Shown here one piece after another: positions 34,299 through 43,775 of a stretch of 64,000 nt of DNA. The position numbers and the translations under genes were made by a program. Positions within the stretch are counted from its first letter, which is position 1, and every line of letters starts with the position of its first letter. The stretch lies in contig OX421499.1 of the NCBI GenBank assembly GCA_949126835.1, positions 5,406,295-5,470,294 on the forward strand, written 5' to 3'. The notes under the pieces are model-generated. The model did no database searches, was not told the origin of the DNA, and worked only from the letters and a program-made list of their open reading frames with translations. The DNA is from Anisus vortex. Taxonomy: Eukaryota > Mollusca > Gastropoda > Planorbidae.

Positions 34299-35855
34299 AT
34301 GACTGGTGAAGAACAAGCCACACAGACAGTGTATGTCTTCCTGCACCGTGAGGAGCCGATCAAGCTATTCCACGGCAGTAACCACCCAGGCGACGTGGAG
34401 AGCTTCATCGAGGACATTAGAGGTGCCTGGAGGGCGAGACGAGTCACCGAGAACGAAGAGAAGAGAGACGTGCTATGGGCTCACCTCGGCGAGTCAGTGA
34501 GGGCAGAGTGTAGGTGCCACCCACCGGAGGTGAGGTCCAACCCTGAAGAGCTGATCAGGGTGTTACAGTCCGTCTACGGGGAGAAACGAAGTATCTCCAA
34601 ATTAATGGGCCTGTTTCTCACAGTCCATCAACATGTCTCAGAGACCGTGAGAGCTTACTCTCACCGCTTGCAGGCTGCATTTGATGCCCTGTTAGCGCGA
34701 CAAACCAGTCTCTCAGTGGCCCTCACAGATGCCGTAATCTTGAGGGACCACTTTGCAGAAAACTTGCTAGACCCCCTCTTGAGGAAGTACCTGCGAGAGG
34801 AGACCCATAAATACCCTAGGACCTCCTTCCTAGACCTGCGGGATACGGCTATCCGCTGGTCCGAGGAGGAATGTTACGACCACTCGATGCACTCTGTAGC
34901 TACGACTGTTGAGCCAAAACAGCCGGGCCCAGAGTTGGAAAAATTGGTGTTGGCACTGGCCAAACAGGTGGATGAGTTATCAACAACAATAGAGTATCTA
35001 CAGCTTTCACAACAAAGCCCTGATTCTCATCCATACCCACAGCGTTCAGGTGAACCAGACCACTACGGTTATCATTCTGGATACTGCGATAACTGTGGCA
35101 GCCCTGACCACCTTGCTGGAGAGTGCCTGAAAGGGAGGCAGTCAACTGTCGGAGCGAATGGCACGATTCATCACAAAGATGAGGATTCTACTCTGTCGAG
35201 CCAGATAATAGGCACCCGCCCTGCCGCAAATGTCAGCCTCAATGGGCTATGTTGTGAGGCCACGATTGACACAGGCTCCCTGGTCAGCACAGTGACGGAG
35301 AGCCTATTCACCAACCAAACTGCCAGTGTTCTACCAGAAGTTGGGGATACCCAAACTGTTAGACCCCAGTCAGTCATGTTTAAAGTAGTTGTGCCAACCG
35401 GACCGGTAGTAAATAAAGGAATGGTTCAGGCGGCACCGTTACATTGCTTGAAAGTGGTTAAAGAAACGGTTTCGGTGGACCCTATGATAGTTAATGTGAA
35501 ATCGGTGTGCCAAACAAGACGTCAAGCTGTACCAAGAGAGGACTCTGCTCTTTTCTCATTACACTTCTGTTTACTTTTTATTTTTAGCCATTTTCTTTCC
35601 TTTTGTTATGTTTTTATGAAAATGTTATATTTACTTTTTGTATGCCTTTATTACCCATTTCATGACATGTTGACTCTTTTGTGTCGTGTGCGTAGATTTT
35701 TCCTTTTTGGCGTACTTGGACGCTACGTATATCTCATTGTGACTTTGATGTCAGATGTTTTAAGAATAGGTACAGCATTTTTTGTCCCAGTGAGACTTTC
35801 ACAGTTTCCACCTATCTTTAGGCTGCATGCTTTTTATGTCTGTCCCAATGGGTAA
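34299..35855 (+). CDS. Gag-protease ORF of LTR retrotransposon, pol missing
   Basis: Single frame of 518 codons. Residues about 15-200 resemble retrotransposon Gag and the related PNMA/ZCCHC capsid-like proteins (FHGSNHPGDVESFIEDI near the start). A CCHC zinc knuckle follows, with Cys263, Cys266, His271 and Cys276, for nucleic acid binding. A retropepsin-like active site DTGS at 324-327 marks the start of a protease domain. From about residue 410 the translation becomes F/L/Y-rich and looks like read-through of T-rich non-coding DNA. Reverse transcriptase, RNase H and integrase are absent from the 1.76-kb interior, so the copy must depend on a complete relative. No env frame is visible. It is most likely Ty3/Gypsy-like. 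Confidence 0.88.
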   Translation: MTGEEQATQTVYVFLHREEPIKLFHGSNHPGDVESFIEDIRGAWRARRVTENEEKRDVLWAHLGESVRAECRCHPPEVRSNPEELIRVLQSVYGEKRSISKLMGLFLTVHQHVSETVRAYSHRLQAAFDALLARQTSLSVALTDAVILRDHFAENLLDPLLRKYLREETHKYPRTSFLDLRDTAIRWSEEECYDHSMHSVATTVEPKQPGPELEKLVLALAKQVDELSTTIEYLQLSQQSPDSHPYPQRSGEPDHYGYHSGYCDNCGSPDHLAGECLKGRQSTVGANGTIHHKDEDSTLSSQIIGTRPAANVSLNGLCCEATIDTGSLVSTVTESLFTNQTASVLPEVGDTQTVRPQSVMFKVVVPTGPVVNKGMVQAAPLHCLKVVKETVSVDPMIVNVKSVCQTRRQAVPREDSALFSLHFCLLFIFSHFLSFCYVFMKMLYLLFVCLYYPFHDMLTLLCRVRRFFLFGVLGRYVYLIVTLMSDVLRIGTAFFVPVRLSQFPPIFRLHAFYVCPNG

Positions 35856-35917
35856 CTTTTTGTATTGATCTAGGGCCAGAGGGGTATTTTTGTATGATAG
35901 TTTGTTTTGCAGAGTCG

Positions 35918-35940
35918 CAAAAAGAAAGTTAGGAGATGAA
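35918..35940 (+). promoter_or_regulatory. Polypurine tract before 3' LTR
   Basis: AAAAAGAAAG then AGGAGATGAA, interrupted by TT, directly precedes the 3' LTR. This is the expected plus-strand primer position. Confidence 0.6.
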
Positions 35941-37679
35941 TGTAGGTCGGTGACTTAAATTAAAAGTGTGATTGATTGCTTTGTGCTGTACGAGTGGTCC
36001 GTTTGAATGTGTTTAAGTTTCTGTGCTCTGTGGGTGCTATGATTTGTGAGAATGTAGGTAATTGACTTTTAATGTAGGTGTATTTTATTATTTGTAATAT
36101 AGATATAGACTTGGGGGACTGTTTGGTATAAAAATGATGTATGTAAATATTGTTTTGTATTTTGTGAAAGCCCTGAAACGAGGTTAAGCGGCTAGGTCTT
36201 GCGTCATTTTTCGGAATTCTTTTTCTGATTGTCTTAAATTGGGTTTTTGTTAGTGTAGTTTAATTAAAGTAATAGGTAGAATTTTTATTGTAGTTTAATT
36301 TAATATAGGGTTGTACATAAGGTAAATTTGTAGATATTTAGCAATAGGAGATTTAGAATAATATTTAGCACAGATTGACCGGAAATAAGGCAATGTTAGG
36401 GTAGTTAAAAAAGGAATTTCTGGTTAGCGGTCAGAGACGTTCGGTCAGCGTCTATAAATAGAACAATTAATCAATCACTTCCGTCTGAAATGGCCCATTT
36501 TGTGGAAGACCAGTGGTCAGATTATGGCGTAGTTGTGCGTGGCTTGTTCGGATATGACGTGAGTTGAGATTTAATTACTTTTTAGAATTTTTATTTTATG
36601 TTATACTATGTTTAATTTGGTTATTGTATGTATATTGTCCACTTGTCTATGATAAGTGCATTGATGGGAATGGATTAAGTTGGAGGTTTGGGAAGGAACA
36701 TTATCCGCCATGTTGGCTTCTTCTTTTTAAATGTATATTTCTTTTTATTTCATGTATATTATTATTTTAATGTAATGTTGCCTTTAATGGCCGGCATGGG
36801 AATAAGTTATGGTAGATGTTTTTATTTCATGCTTGGTTTTAACTGGTATGTATTAACCAGTGAGTGGCCTAACTCTGTGGTACAGAGTATAGACCGGTGT
36901 TGTCTTGTTCTAGTCTTCATTGACTAGAGCTGGGTTGATTCTTATGTCATAATTCATATTATGTTATAAGATGTATAAGGAGTATAGGTTCATGTTTGAA
37001 CTGGTTATAGTTGGGACTATGCTATGTAGTTTTTATTTACTTCATATAGTATATATATATTATGCTTATGTATATAGATGACCATGTTCTAATGTGTATT
37101 TTTATTTCTCTATTTCTATTCTATTATATTGTAGGTCGTAATGTCGGCCTATGTTGGTTTTTAGTGGGGAGTTGAGGTTTGGTTTTTAGTGGGGAGTTGA
37201 GGTTTGGTTTTTAGTGGGGAGTTGAAGTTTAGTTTTTAGTGGGGAGTTGAAGTTAGTTTTTTAGTGGGGAGTTGAAGTTAGTTTTTTAGTGGGGAGTTTA
37301 AGTTGGTTATTTTGTTTGGGTTCACAGTATGCTTAGAGTTTAGATAGTATAGGTTTATTGTTGGGGTTTAATTTGTTCTTTATGATTTTTATGTTCCCTT
37401 TAATGGGACGAGTGAGTTTTCTTGAATAAAAACTAATTTGTAATTTAAATATGATTTTAGTGTTTTATGTTTAGTGTTCAGTGTTGTTGGTCTGTTTAGA
37501 TTGTAATAATCCTTCTGTCCCAACGGAAGTGTCACGGAAGCCCAAAGTCCCCTCGTGTCCTAACCAAGATGTTTTTAGTAGATGATTGCTGTCCTTTACC
37601 CACCACCCTCTTTAATTAGTAGTAGCTATGAAACCAAATTTAAATTAATTACCCCCCCTCTTCCCCCCACCCTGTTACA
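35941..37679 (+). mobile_element. 3' LTR of young LTR retrotransposon
   Basis: 1739 bp. It matches the 5' LTR including the TATA-like box and tandem array. TAAA at 37680-37683 is the right target duplication. The apparent membrane-like frames in both LTRs (68 and 79-99 codons) are AT-driven and not supported as genes. Confidence 0.96.
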
Positions 37680-38100
37680 TAAATATTTGAATTCAACAAA
37701 TCTCTTATTACAGATCAAACATTGATAGGGGAGTTCTTCTAAATGACACATAAGATGTTCTTCTAAGTTTACACTCCAAGAAAATTCAATACTACAAATA
37801 CCACATTTAAATGGTTTTTCACCTGCATGAAACCACAGGTGGTAGGCCTATTCTAAAAAATTTAAGGCACAAAATTTCTTATTACAAAGCAAACATGTAA
37901 AAAACTTTTCACGTGAATGCATTGTTCAGAATTGTGTGGTGGAAGGCCTTTCTTCTGTTGCACATCATATTTGGCATTACCAAGGGAATTTGGAAAATGT
38001 GCTGTTCACTAGAATGACAAATTGTTTAATATTCAGTTCTTGAAATGATAACCACCATTCAAAGTTCTTTTCTTTCTTCATTATGTGGAGAGATTCCCTA
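37680..38100 (-). pseudogene. C2H2 zinc-finger gene, 5' part
   Basis: Minus strand. CLICNKRF begins the finger split by the LTR element. Upstream is an intact finger CGICSIEF...HLMCH after linker HAGEKPFKC. Before that is a finger CLLCNKKFCALNFLE whose remaining part is separated by TAG GCC; removing those six bases restores F-x5-L-x2-H-x3-H. Further upstream are decayed finger remnants with stops, and at about 38099 a TTTTTATAG acceptor followed by an ATG-containing exon start. The combination of stops and frame changes supports pseudogene status. Confidence 0.8.
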
Positions 38101-38564
38101 TAAAAAGAAAAACAAAACATCTTTAAATTATAAAAAAACTTCACTTTAAGTTTAAGACTTTAAGTTTAACTCAGCAAAACATACGGTAATACATATAACA
38201 GTTGAATTATTTAAAATGAATACATATGAAAAAATTAGATATGTCTATGATTTATACATATATCTATAGGCCTATTCGGAAGTTAAGAGATCATGAGACC
38301 TAGACTTAAATGCAGGGCAGCTGGTAAAATATCTTTCTCATGGATAAAACAAATCTATCAAATCTATGTGTCTAACAGAACAAACTTAAAAAGGTTACAT
38401 AAAGATTTTAATTACCGGTATCCTAATATGTACTGGTACCGTAGTCCAAAATAAAAATTTCTTACAGCTGCAGATGTGTTTAAACTAAGCTTTCTAAGTG
38501 CTTACTTACTTATTGAAATATCTTAATAGATGAAGAAGTAAGAAACTTTTAGTTTTGAACAAAA

Positions 38565-38805
38565 TCAAATTTTATTTTCACTTTGTTCAAAAGTCTATAT
38601 TTAAGGACCAATAATTAATAAATTTTATTTTCACTTTGTTCAAAAGTCTATATTTAAGGACCAATAATTTATAAATTTTATTTTCACTTTGTTCAAAAGT
38701 CTATATTTAAGGACCAATAATTATTAAATTTTATTTTCACTTTGTTCAAAAGTCTATATTTAAGGACCAATAATTTTTAAATTTTATTTTCACTTTGTTC
38801 ATGAA
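38565..38805. repeat. 53-bp tandem repeat, 4 to 5 copies
   Basis: Units contain TTTTATTTTCACTTTGTTCA, AAAGTCTATATTTAAGGACC and AATAATT. Confidence 0.93.
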
Positions 38806-39019
38806 TCTTTTTAAAAGGACTGTGTACCATTTTGTGAAACTGTCATAAGTGTTACCATTTACCATTAGAGTAATCATTTCAATCGCATGCAGCCTTACAG
38901 GTCTATTACAGAAATACATTAATCAAGTACATATGTCTTAGTTTAAATTATTGTAATTGTTCCCCCGCTTCAGTAGGCCTATTGATCTTGCAAATAATAT
39001 TACAAAGATATAATTTATG

Positions 39020-39130
39020 TCCTCTAGTGTTTCTAGGTTTAGTGATTTTACTATTGGTGTTACTCTTGTCAGTAAATATTCACCAGTAATGTATGTTGTG
39101 TAGTCAAATGTAAGGATAGATCTGCTGTGG
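39020..39130 (+). repeat. Dispersed repeat fragment
   Basis: CTAGTGTTTCTAGGTTTAGT and GATTTTACTATTGGTGTTAC are shared with 18361-18412. Confidence 0.7.
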
Positions 39131-39225
39131 CAATACAGTTGAGACATATTTTTTTTTACAGACTCTTCCCGAAATTCATTTTGTTAAATTACAAAGAAAA
39201 ACGTGTTTTAAATTTTCAATACCAT

Positions 39226-39495
39226 CCATCCATCCCTATGGCTCTACAGCCCATGTAGGGCTTTGGCCTGCTCCACCACCTCCTTCCATTCGGGCCTATC
39301 CCGGGCCTTCCTTCCTTTGTAGATCTGACTCTATAGCTTCGAGCCATCTTTGTCTTGGTCTGCCCCTAAGCTTCTTTCCTCTTGGTCTCTGGTGATGTAC
39401 TGTTCTGGCTGCTCTGCCGTCTGTCATTCTTTCCAAGTGGCCTGCCCACCTCAATCTGCCCTTCTTTATCTCAGCTACCACCATTGGATCCTCGT
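39226..39495 (-). pseudogene. LINE C-terminal fragment with ATCC tail
   Basis: The minus-strand frame reads VVAEIKKGRLRWAGHLERM, RGKKLRGRPRQRWLEAIESD. This is the LRW-GH-RM and GRPR-RW block at the C-terminus of non-LTR reverse transcriptases. The 3' end is marked by a short ATCC tract (CATCCATCCATCC, inverted) near 39225. The rest of the element is absent. Confidence 0.82.
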
Positions 39496-39527
39496 ACAGA
39501 GTGTACAGTTCAATAACTCAATACATG

Positions 39528-39740
39528 TCTAAAATTATGATACCTTCAATCTCCCCTCTTGGCTACCGCACAGGAAATCATTAAAGTGTAAAAGGATCGA
39601 CTAACTAGCTTTGACTGCCATACTAGTATGCAGTATGCAGCGACATAGAGTATTTAGGTCTAGGCTACTAAGCTAACAGGGAGAACTGTAAGCCGGTAAG
39701 GCTCATTGGTCTCTATTAGTAAGTGTCTATGGAGACAAGA
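39528..39740 (+). repeat. Duplicated segment, copy A
   Basis: TCTAAAATTATGATACCTTC, GGCTACCGCACAGGA, ATCATTAAAGTGTAAAAGGA and CTACTAAGCTAACAGGGAGA also appear in the same order at 41255-41455. Confidence 0.88.
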
Positions 39741-39849
39741 TAAGATAAGAAAAATAATACAAAGATATCCTAAATGCTATCGAAAATAATTAGGCCCTAT
39801 ATTACAACTAGAGGCCTCTTTGAATATTTAACTAAATGTTCAAGTACTC

Positions 39850-40445
39850 TAGGGGTCGGCAACCTAAGGCACGCGTGCCAGACTTGGCACGCAGAACGAT
39901 TTTCAGTGGCACGCGAGAGACCTCCAAGAATATTGTGAAAACAACGTATGTCAGCGTAATTAGTGGGTGCTGCATGGCGAACTACATAGGAATCACACTG
40001 CACGTCAACTGTTTTAGTTCAGGAATGTTTGTATGCAAAGCTCCCATCATTGGACTTGCGATCTGTGATTGAATCTATTGTTAAGATAGTCAACTGTATA
40101 GTTTCTCAAGTCCCTTCTAGAAGAAAGTCACACGGAGTATAGGTAAAGTCTTGGATAGATTCGTTTCTTGTTTGGAAGCAATTAAAATGTACATTAAAGA
40201 CAAAAAAATCCATTATTGAATGAGGAGAACTGACTGTTGAAGCCAATTTTTCTGAATGACATGGCGACCACGTTTTAGTGAGTTAAACTTACATTTACAA
40301 GATTGGGTCCAAAAACACTTGAAGTGTTGGGCCACTGGAATGGATTTGCATTGAAACTGGACATATTTTTCCGTGAAATCAATTTCAAAACATTTAGCTC
40401 TTTACTTAATTTAAGGCCAATGAAGATAGATGAGCATTTTCAGAA
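39850..40445 (+). mobile_element. hAT element, 3' truncated
   Basis: The left end AGGGGTCGGCAACCTA and GGCACGCGTGCCAGACTTGG match the element at 23813. Inside, relics matching RFVSCLEA and TTGCATTGAAACTGGACATA recur. No right terminus was found; the match runs into another repeat near 40450. Confidence 0.75.
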
Positions 40446-40479
40446 GTAAAATAGTTATATTAAAACAATTAACTCGTTT

Positions 40480-40860
40480 GGTATTATTAGCATCAAATTT
40501 GGATAATTTAATTGAAGGGAGATAATTAACCCTTTTTCTTTACATTAATATTTATAATATGTTTCTTATTTGTTTCCTTTTAGAAATAAAATGGCTTACA
40601 ACTCTAAAATGATCAAATTACACAAGATAGTTAAAAATTATATAAATATTTTATGACTAAAGAATGTATATGTATATTTTAAAACATTACAATAACTACC
40701 CAGTTTGTATGATTACTACGTATCACTTCCTCTTAACGTTAGTGTTACAATGTACTATATCTACATTTGGGATAAAATAATATGTTAACATAATCTCAGT
40801 TATTCTGAGATCAAATTAAATAATAAAGACTTTAAAGCTATTACTTGAGTAATTGCCAAT
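40480..40860 (+). repeat. Segment shared with the 56003 element
   Basis: AAGGGAGATAATTA, AAAATGATCAAATTACA-like and ATTACAATAACTACCCAGTT with TTGTATGATTACTA match 56390-56600 in order and orientation. Confidence 0.75.
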
Positions 40861-40864
40861 TTAA

Positions 40865-40951
40865 TTTTAAAATTTAATATTCATGGGCCCCCTAAGTTCT
40901 TATGGGCCCCGGTACGGCGTACCGGCTGTACCCCCCTCTCGTGGGGCCTGG
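40865..40951. repeat. GGTACGGCGTACCGG repeat end, copy 1
   Basis: CATGGGCCCCCTAA, GGGCCCCGGTACGGCGTACC, GGCTGTACCCCCCTCTCGTG, GGGCCTG. Same orientation copy at 41525-41612. The sharp GGCCTG end suggests a transposon terminus. Confidence 0.8.
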
Positions 40952-41254
40952 TCGCATAACAAGCTTGAGAGACTTTGTTGCAGAAGTCAATAGGGACTAG
41001 TATAATGTGCCACACGGCTGACATTATGATGCAACCGACATAACATATAGCTCCATGGATATCGTTTCTGGTTTTCGGAGTAAGATTCAGATTTAACAGG
41101 TCTTCCAAAGCCAACTCAACCACTGGTAGATGAGCTACAAATTGTTTTACACTTTCAATTCGATCTGACCTTATGGTGCTAGAAATGCCATGAAGCTTTG
41201 ACAGTATTTTCCACCTCTTGAGGCTGCAACTGATTAATGTGTATTTACATTTGT

Positions 41255-41455
41255 CTAAAATTATGATACCTTCTTGGCTACCGCACAGGAGATCATTAAA
41301 GTGTAAAAGGACCGACTAACTAGCTTTGACTGCCATACTAGTATGCAGCGATATAGATTATGTATGCCTAGGCTACTAAGCTAACAGGGAGAAATGTTAG
41401 CTGTAAGGCTCATAGGTCTATATGCCTATTTGTAAGAGTCTCTGGAGAAAAATAA
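41255..41455 (+). repeat. Duplicated segment, copy B
   Basis: Partner of 39528-39740. It lacks the GTATGCA duplication and the ATCTCCCCT stretch of copy A. Confidence 0.88.
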
Positions 41456-41524
41456 TTGAACACATTCAAAGAATTTCTAAAAACAAGCCCCCCCCCCCCC
41501 CCCACGTAATATTTAATTTTAAAT

Positions 41525-41612
41525 TGTAATATTCATGGGCTTCATGGGCCCCCTAAACTCTCATGGGCCCCGGTACGGCGTACCGGCTGTACCCCCCTCT
41601 CGTGGGGCCTGC
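41525..41612. repeat. GGTACGGCGTACCGG repeat end, copy 2
   Basis: Second copy of 40865-40951, ending CGTGGGGCCTG before unrelated sequence. Confidence 0.8.
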
Positions 41613-41819
41613 TTTATGGGAATGTATCACAACAGCGTGATACAGCGGAATTCGTTCTCAGAGCCCTAAGAGAGTAATCTCGGCTCGCATTTTCTCGTTG
41701 AGAAGTGGAGTTAAGTCTGGTAGCATCAGTCACATCTGAACTCATGGGCCTCAAAGCTGGCGAAGTGTGTAAATCGACGATAAAATCCCATTAAGATTAC
41801 ACCGGCAGGTGAACGCATT

Positions 41820-42165
41820 TGGGGGACATCTCCCGCGGCGGGGAGGAAGCAATGGACGTAGCAACCCCGTCTCAGAACTACCCGATGCCTGGATGTCTTT
41901 ACCTATAGTATAGTATAGGCTTTGTGCTACCGGGTGACATTGCAGGTATACGGGCGAGCCACCACGATACTGATCCTAGGGGAACCGTAGTGAACAATCG
42001 CTTGCTGCGGAAACCATACTGTTACACGGCACGCCACGCCACGCCTTCGGTGTGTCGTGGGGTGGCTGGAGCCCGGACAGAGCTTGGGAGTGCCCCCCCC
42101 CCCCGAGCTCGACCCTAACGTTTCGCCATGGACCAAAGAGCCCTTCGGACTCGTCCGTTTTTTTT
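41820..42165 (-). repeat. GC-rich dispersed repeat, inverted copy 3
   Basis: Reverse-complement arrangement of 29470-29805: GGAGGAAGCAATGG first, then GCTACCGGGTGACATTGCAG, GATCCTAGGGGAACCG, the CGGCACGCCACGCC hairpin, and finally CGGACTCGTCCG. Confidence 0.75.
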
Positions 42166-42169
42166 AGAC

Positions 42170-42975
42170 CTTATAACTCGGTAGCATCAGTCATTGGCTG
42201 ATTATATCCCCTTCACCTCCTTCTGGTGCGCTTCTCGTCAGTGAGCTGTTGCAGCTTTCATTCTCCTATAACTTCTAGCCCGGAGGTTAACGCTCATCAG
42301 CAGGGCATGTCTCGAGCAATTTCCTCCCAGTTATTTGTATAGACGGCTAGGGCTTTAATTACTTTGATCACTCATGAAATCATGATCATGAAATTTCCTA
42401 TGTATTTAATTTATGACTAGATCTACTTGTGTTGTTCTAAATTTGTGGTAACTTAAATTAGGCTTTCCGTGGAGAAATATTTTTAAACAGGCTGTGTCAT
42501 TGTTTTAACCGTTTACTGTGTCAAGGCTGGGCTATTTCTAAACTTAAATCTTGAGAAAAATCCTAACAATCGCTCCAGACCAGCTCTCTTAGGTTTTTGA
42601 CGCTCTAGGCGAAAACAAATTCTACGCACTCATTATAATTATAGAGTTTTCGGCGGAGAGAAACTGAGTAGTGTTAGCGGGCATACTTTCTTATTTTCTA
42701 AGACATCTTAAATAAATAGCCTACCTTCCGCCTTTCATTTCTGTACCTAGTAGGCCTAATTCGTCTGACTATGATAATAGCGCCCATAAGTACTAAACTT
42801 TAATTTAGTTTAGGCTATAATATATATATATATATATAATATATTTTTTGCAAATCCCCAAAGTAAAAAAAAAAATCTCAATTATGCCCCCCCCTCCAAA
42901 TATTGCACCCAATGCTGCCTAAATGGACGAGCCGGCCCTGCTGCAGACCCACATAAGCACAAGAGTGGAAGAATT
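42170..42975. other. No gene recognised
   Basis: Contains a short TA run near 42825. No supportable coding sequence. Confidence 0.45.
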
Positions 42976-42989
42976 ACCGCAGTTTCCAA

Positions 42990-43155
42990 CTCCTGCTGCC
43001 TTGTCTGGTTTGGGATTAACTTCGTACAGAGCTTGAGCTGATCTTTGATTTGGATTTAGTACAGAGCTTGAGCTGATCTATGTTAAGTTAGTACAGAGCT
43101 AGAGCTGATCTCTTATTCGGGATTAAGTTTAGTACACAGCTTACAGCTGATGTAA
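42990..43155. repeat. Tandem repeat, TACAGAGCTTGAGCTGATCT units
   Basis: Four imperfect units of about 40 bp, each with TACAGAGCTTGAGCTGATCT or a close variant and GGATT(T/A)A. Confidence 0.85.
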
Positions 43156-43244
43156 CAGCATTAGCTGGTTTAAATAAGCTTGGTGGTAAAACAGTAGGGC
43201 TAACTGGGACAGTATAACTGTGGTGACTGATTTAGGGCAGGGAC

Positions 43245-43385
43245 CTATGGTAAGCATGCCAGACTTGGCACGCCAGAGACCCCCTCAAAAGGCAATTTAA
43301 GTCTCTTCTCCAAGAAATTATGTGCTAGAACAAAATGAATTTTAAGCCTTTTGGCACGCTGAATGGATCAATGTCATTAGGGCAA
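43245..43385 (+). mobile_element. hAT-like fragment
   Basis: GGACCTATGGTAAGCATGCC, AGACTTGGCACGCCAGAGAC and CTTTTGGCACGCTGAAT echo the subterminal part of the hAT elements at 28195 and 39850. Confidence 0.5.
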
Positions 43386-43674
43386 AATGGATAAGTGACA
43401 TCTTGATAAATATCAAAAGGAATGAAAAGAATTCCTGACATGTTCCATAGGAAGGCTGATATCCTGGGCATTAGGGTGAGTCACACCCTAGCAAAAGGTT
43501 AAAAGGGACAAACAACTGACAGACACTGACATAGACCAAATTGTATTTAACCTTCTGGCAAATGGATAAAGTAATGGCTGACATTTGGGGAAACAGTGAA
43601 TGGTCGTAATTGACCAATAAAAGTCATGCATATTATTTTACTTCTAAAATTAATGCACATGAAAATGTAAAATG

Positions 43675-43680
43675 TTTATT
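43675..43680 (-). promoter_or_regulatory. MRPL3 polyadenylation signal
   Basis: TTTATT is AATAAA on the gene strand, about 95 nt past the stop codon. Confidence 0.55.
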
Positions 43681-43775
43681 CAGTTTATAAACACAAAGTA
43701 GCTTATAAAAAAAAAATTGGTTTGTATGTTCTCAACAACAGTAATAAATGAAATATTAAAATCGTCATATATATT

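Noticed and set aside
35530..35855. Transmembrane or env domain at the end of the Gag ORF
   Set aside because: The F/L/Y-rich translation comes from T-rich DNA after the protease region, with no signal peptide or glycoprotein features.
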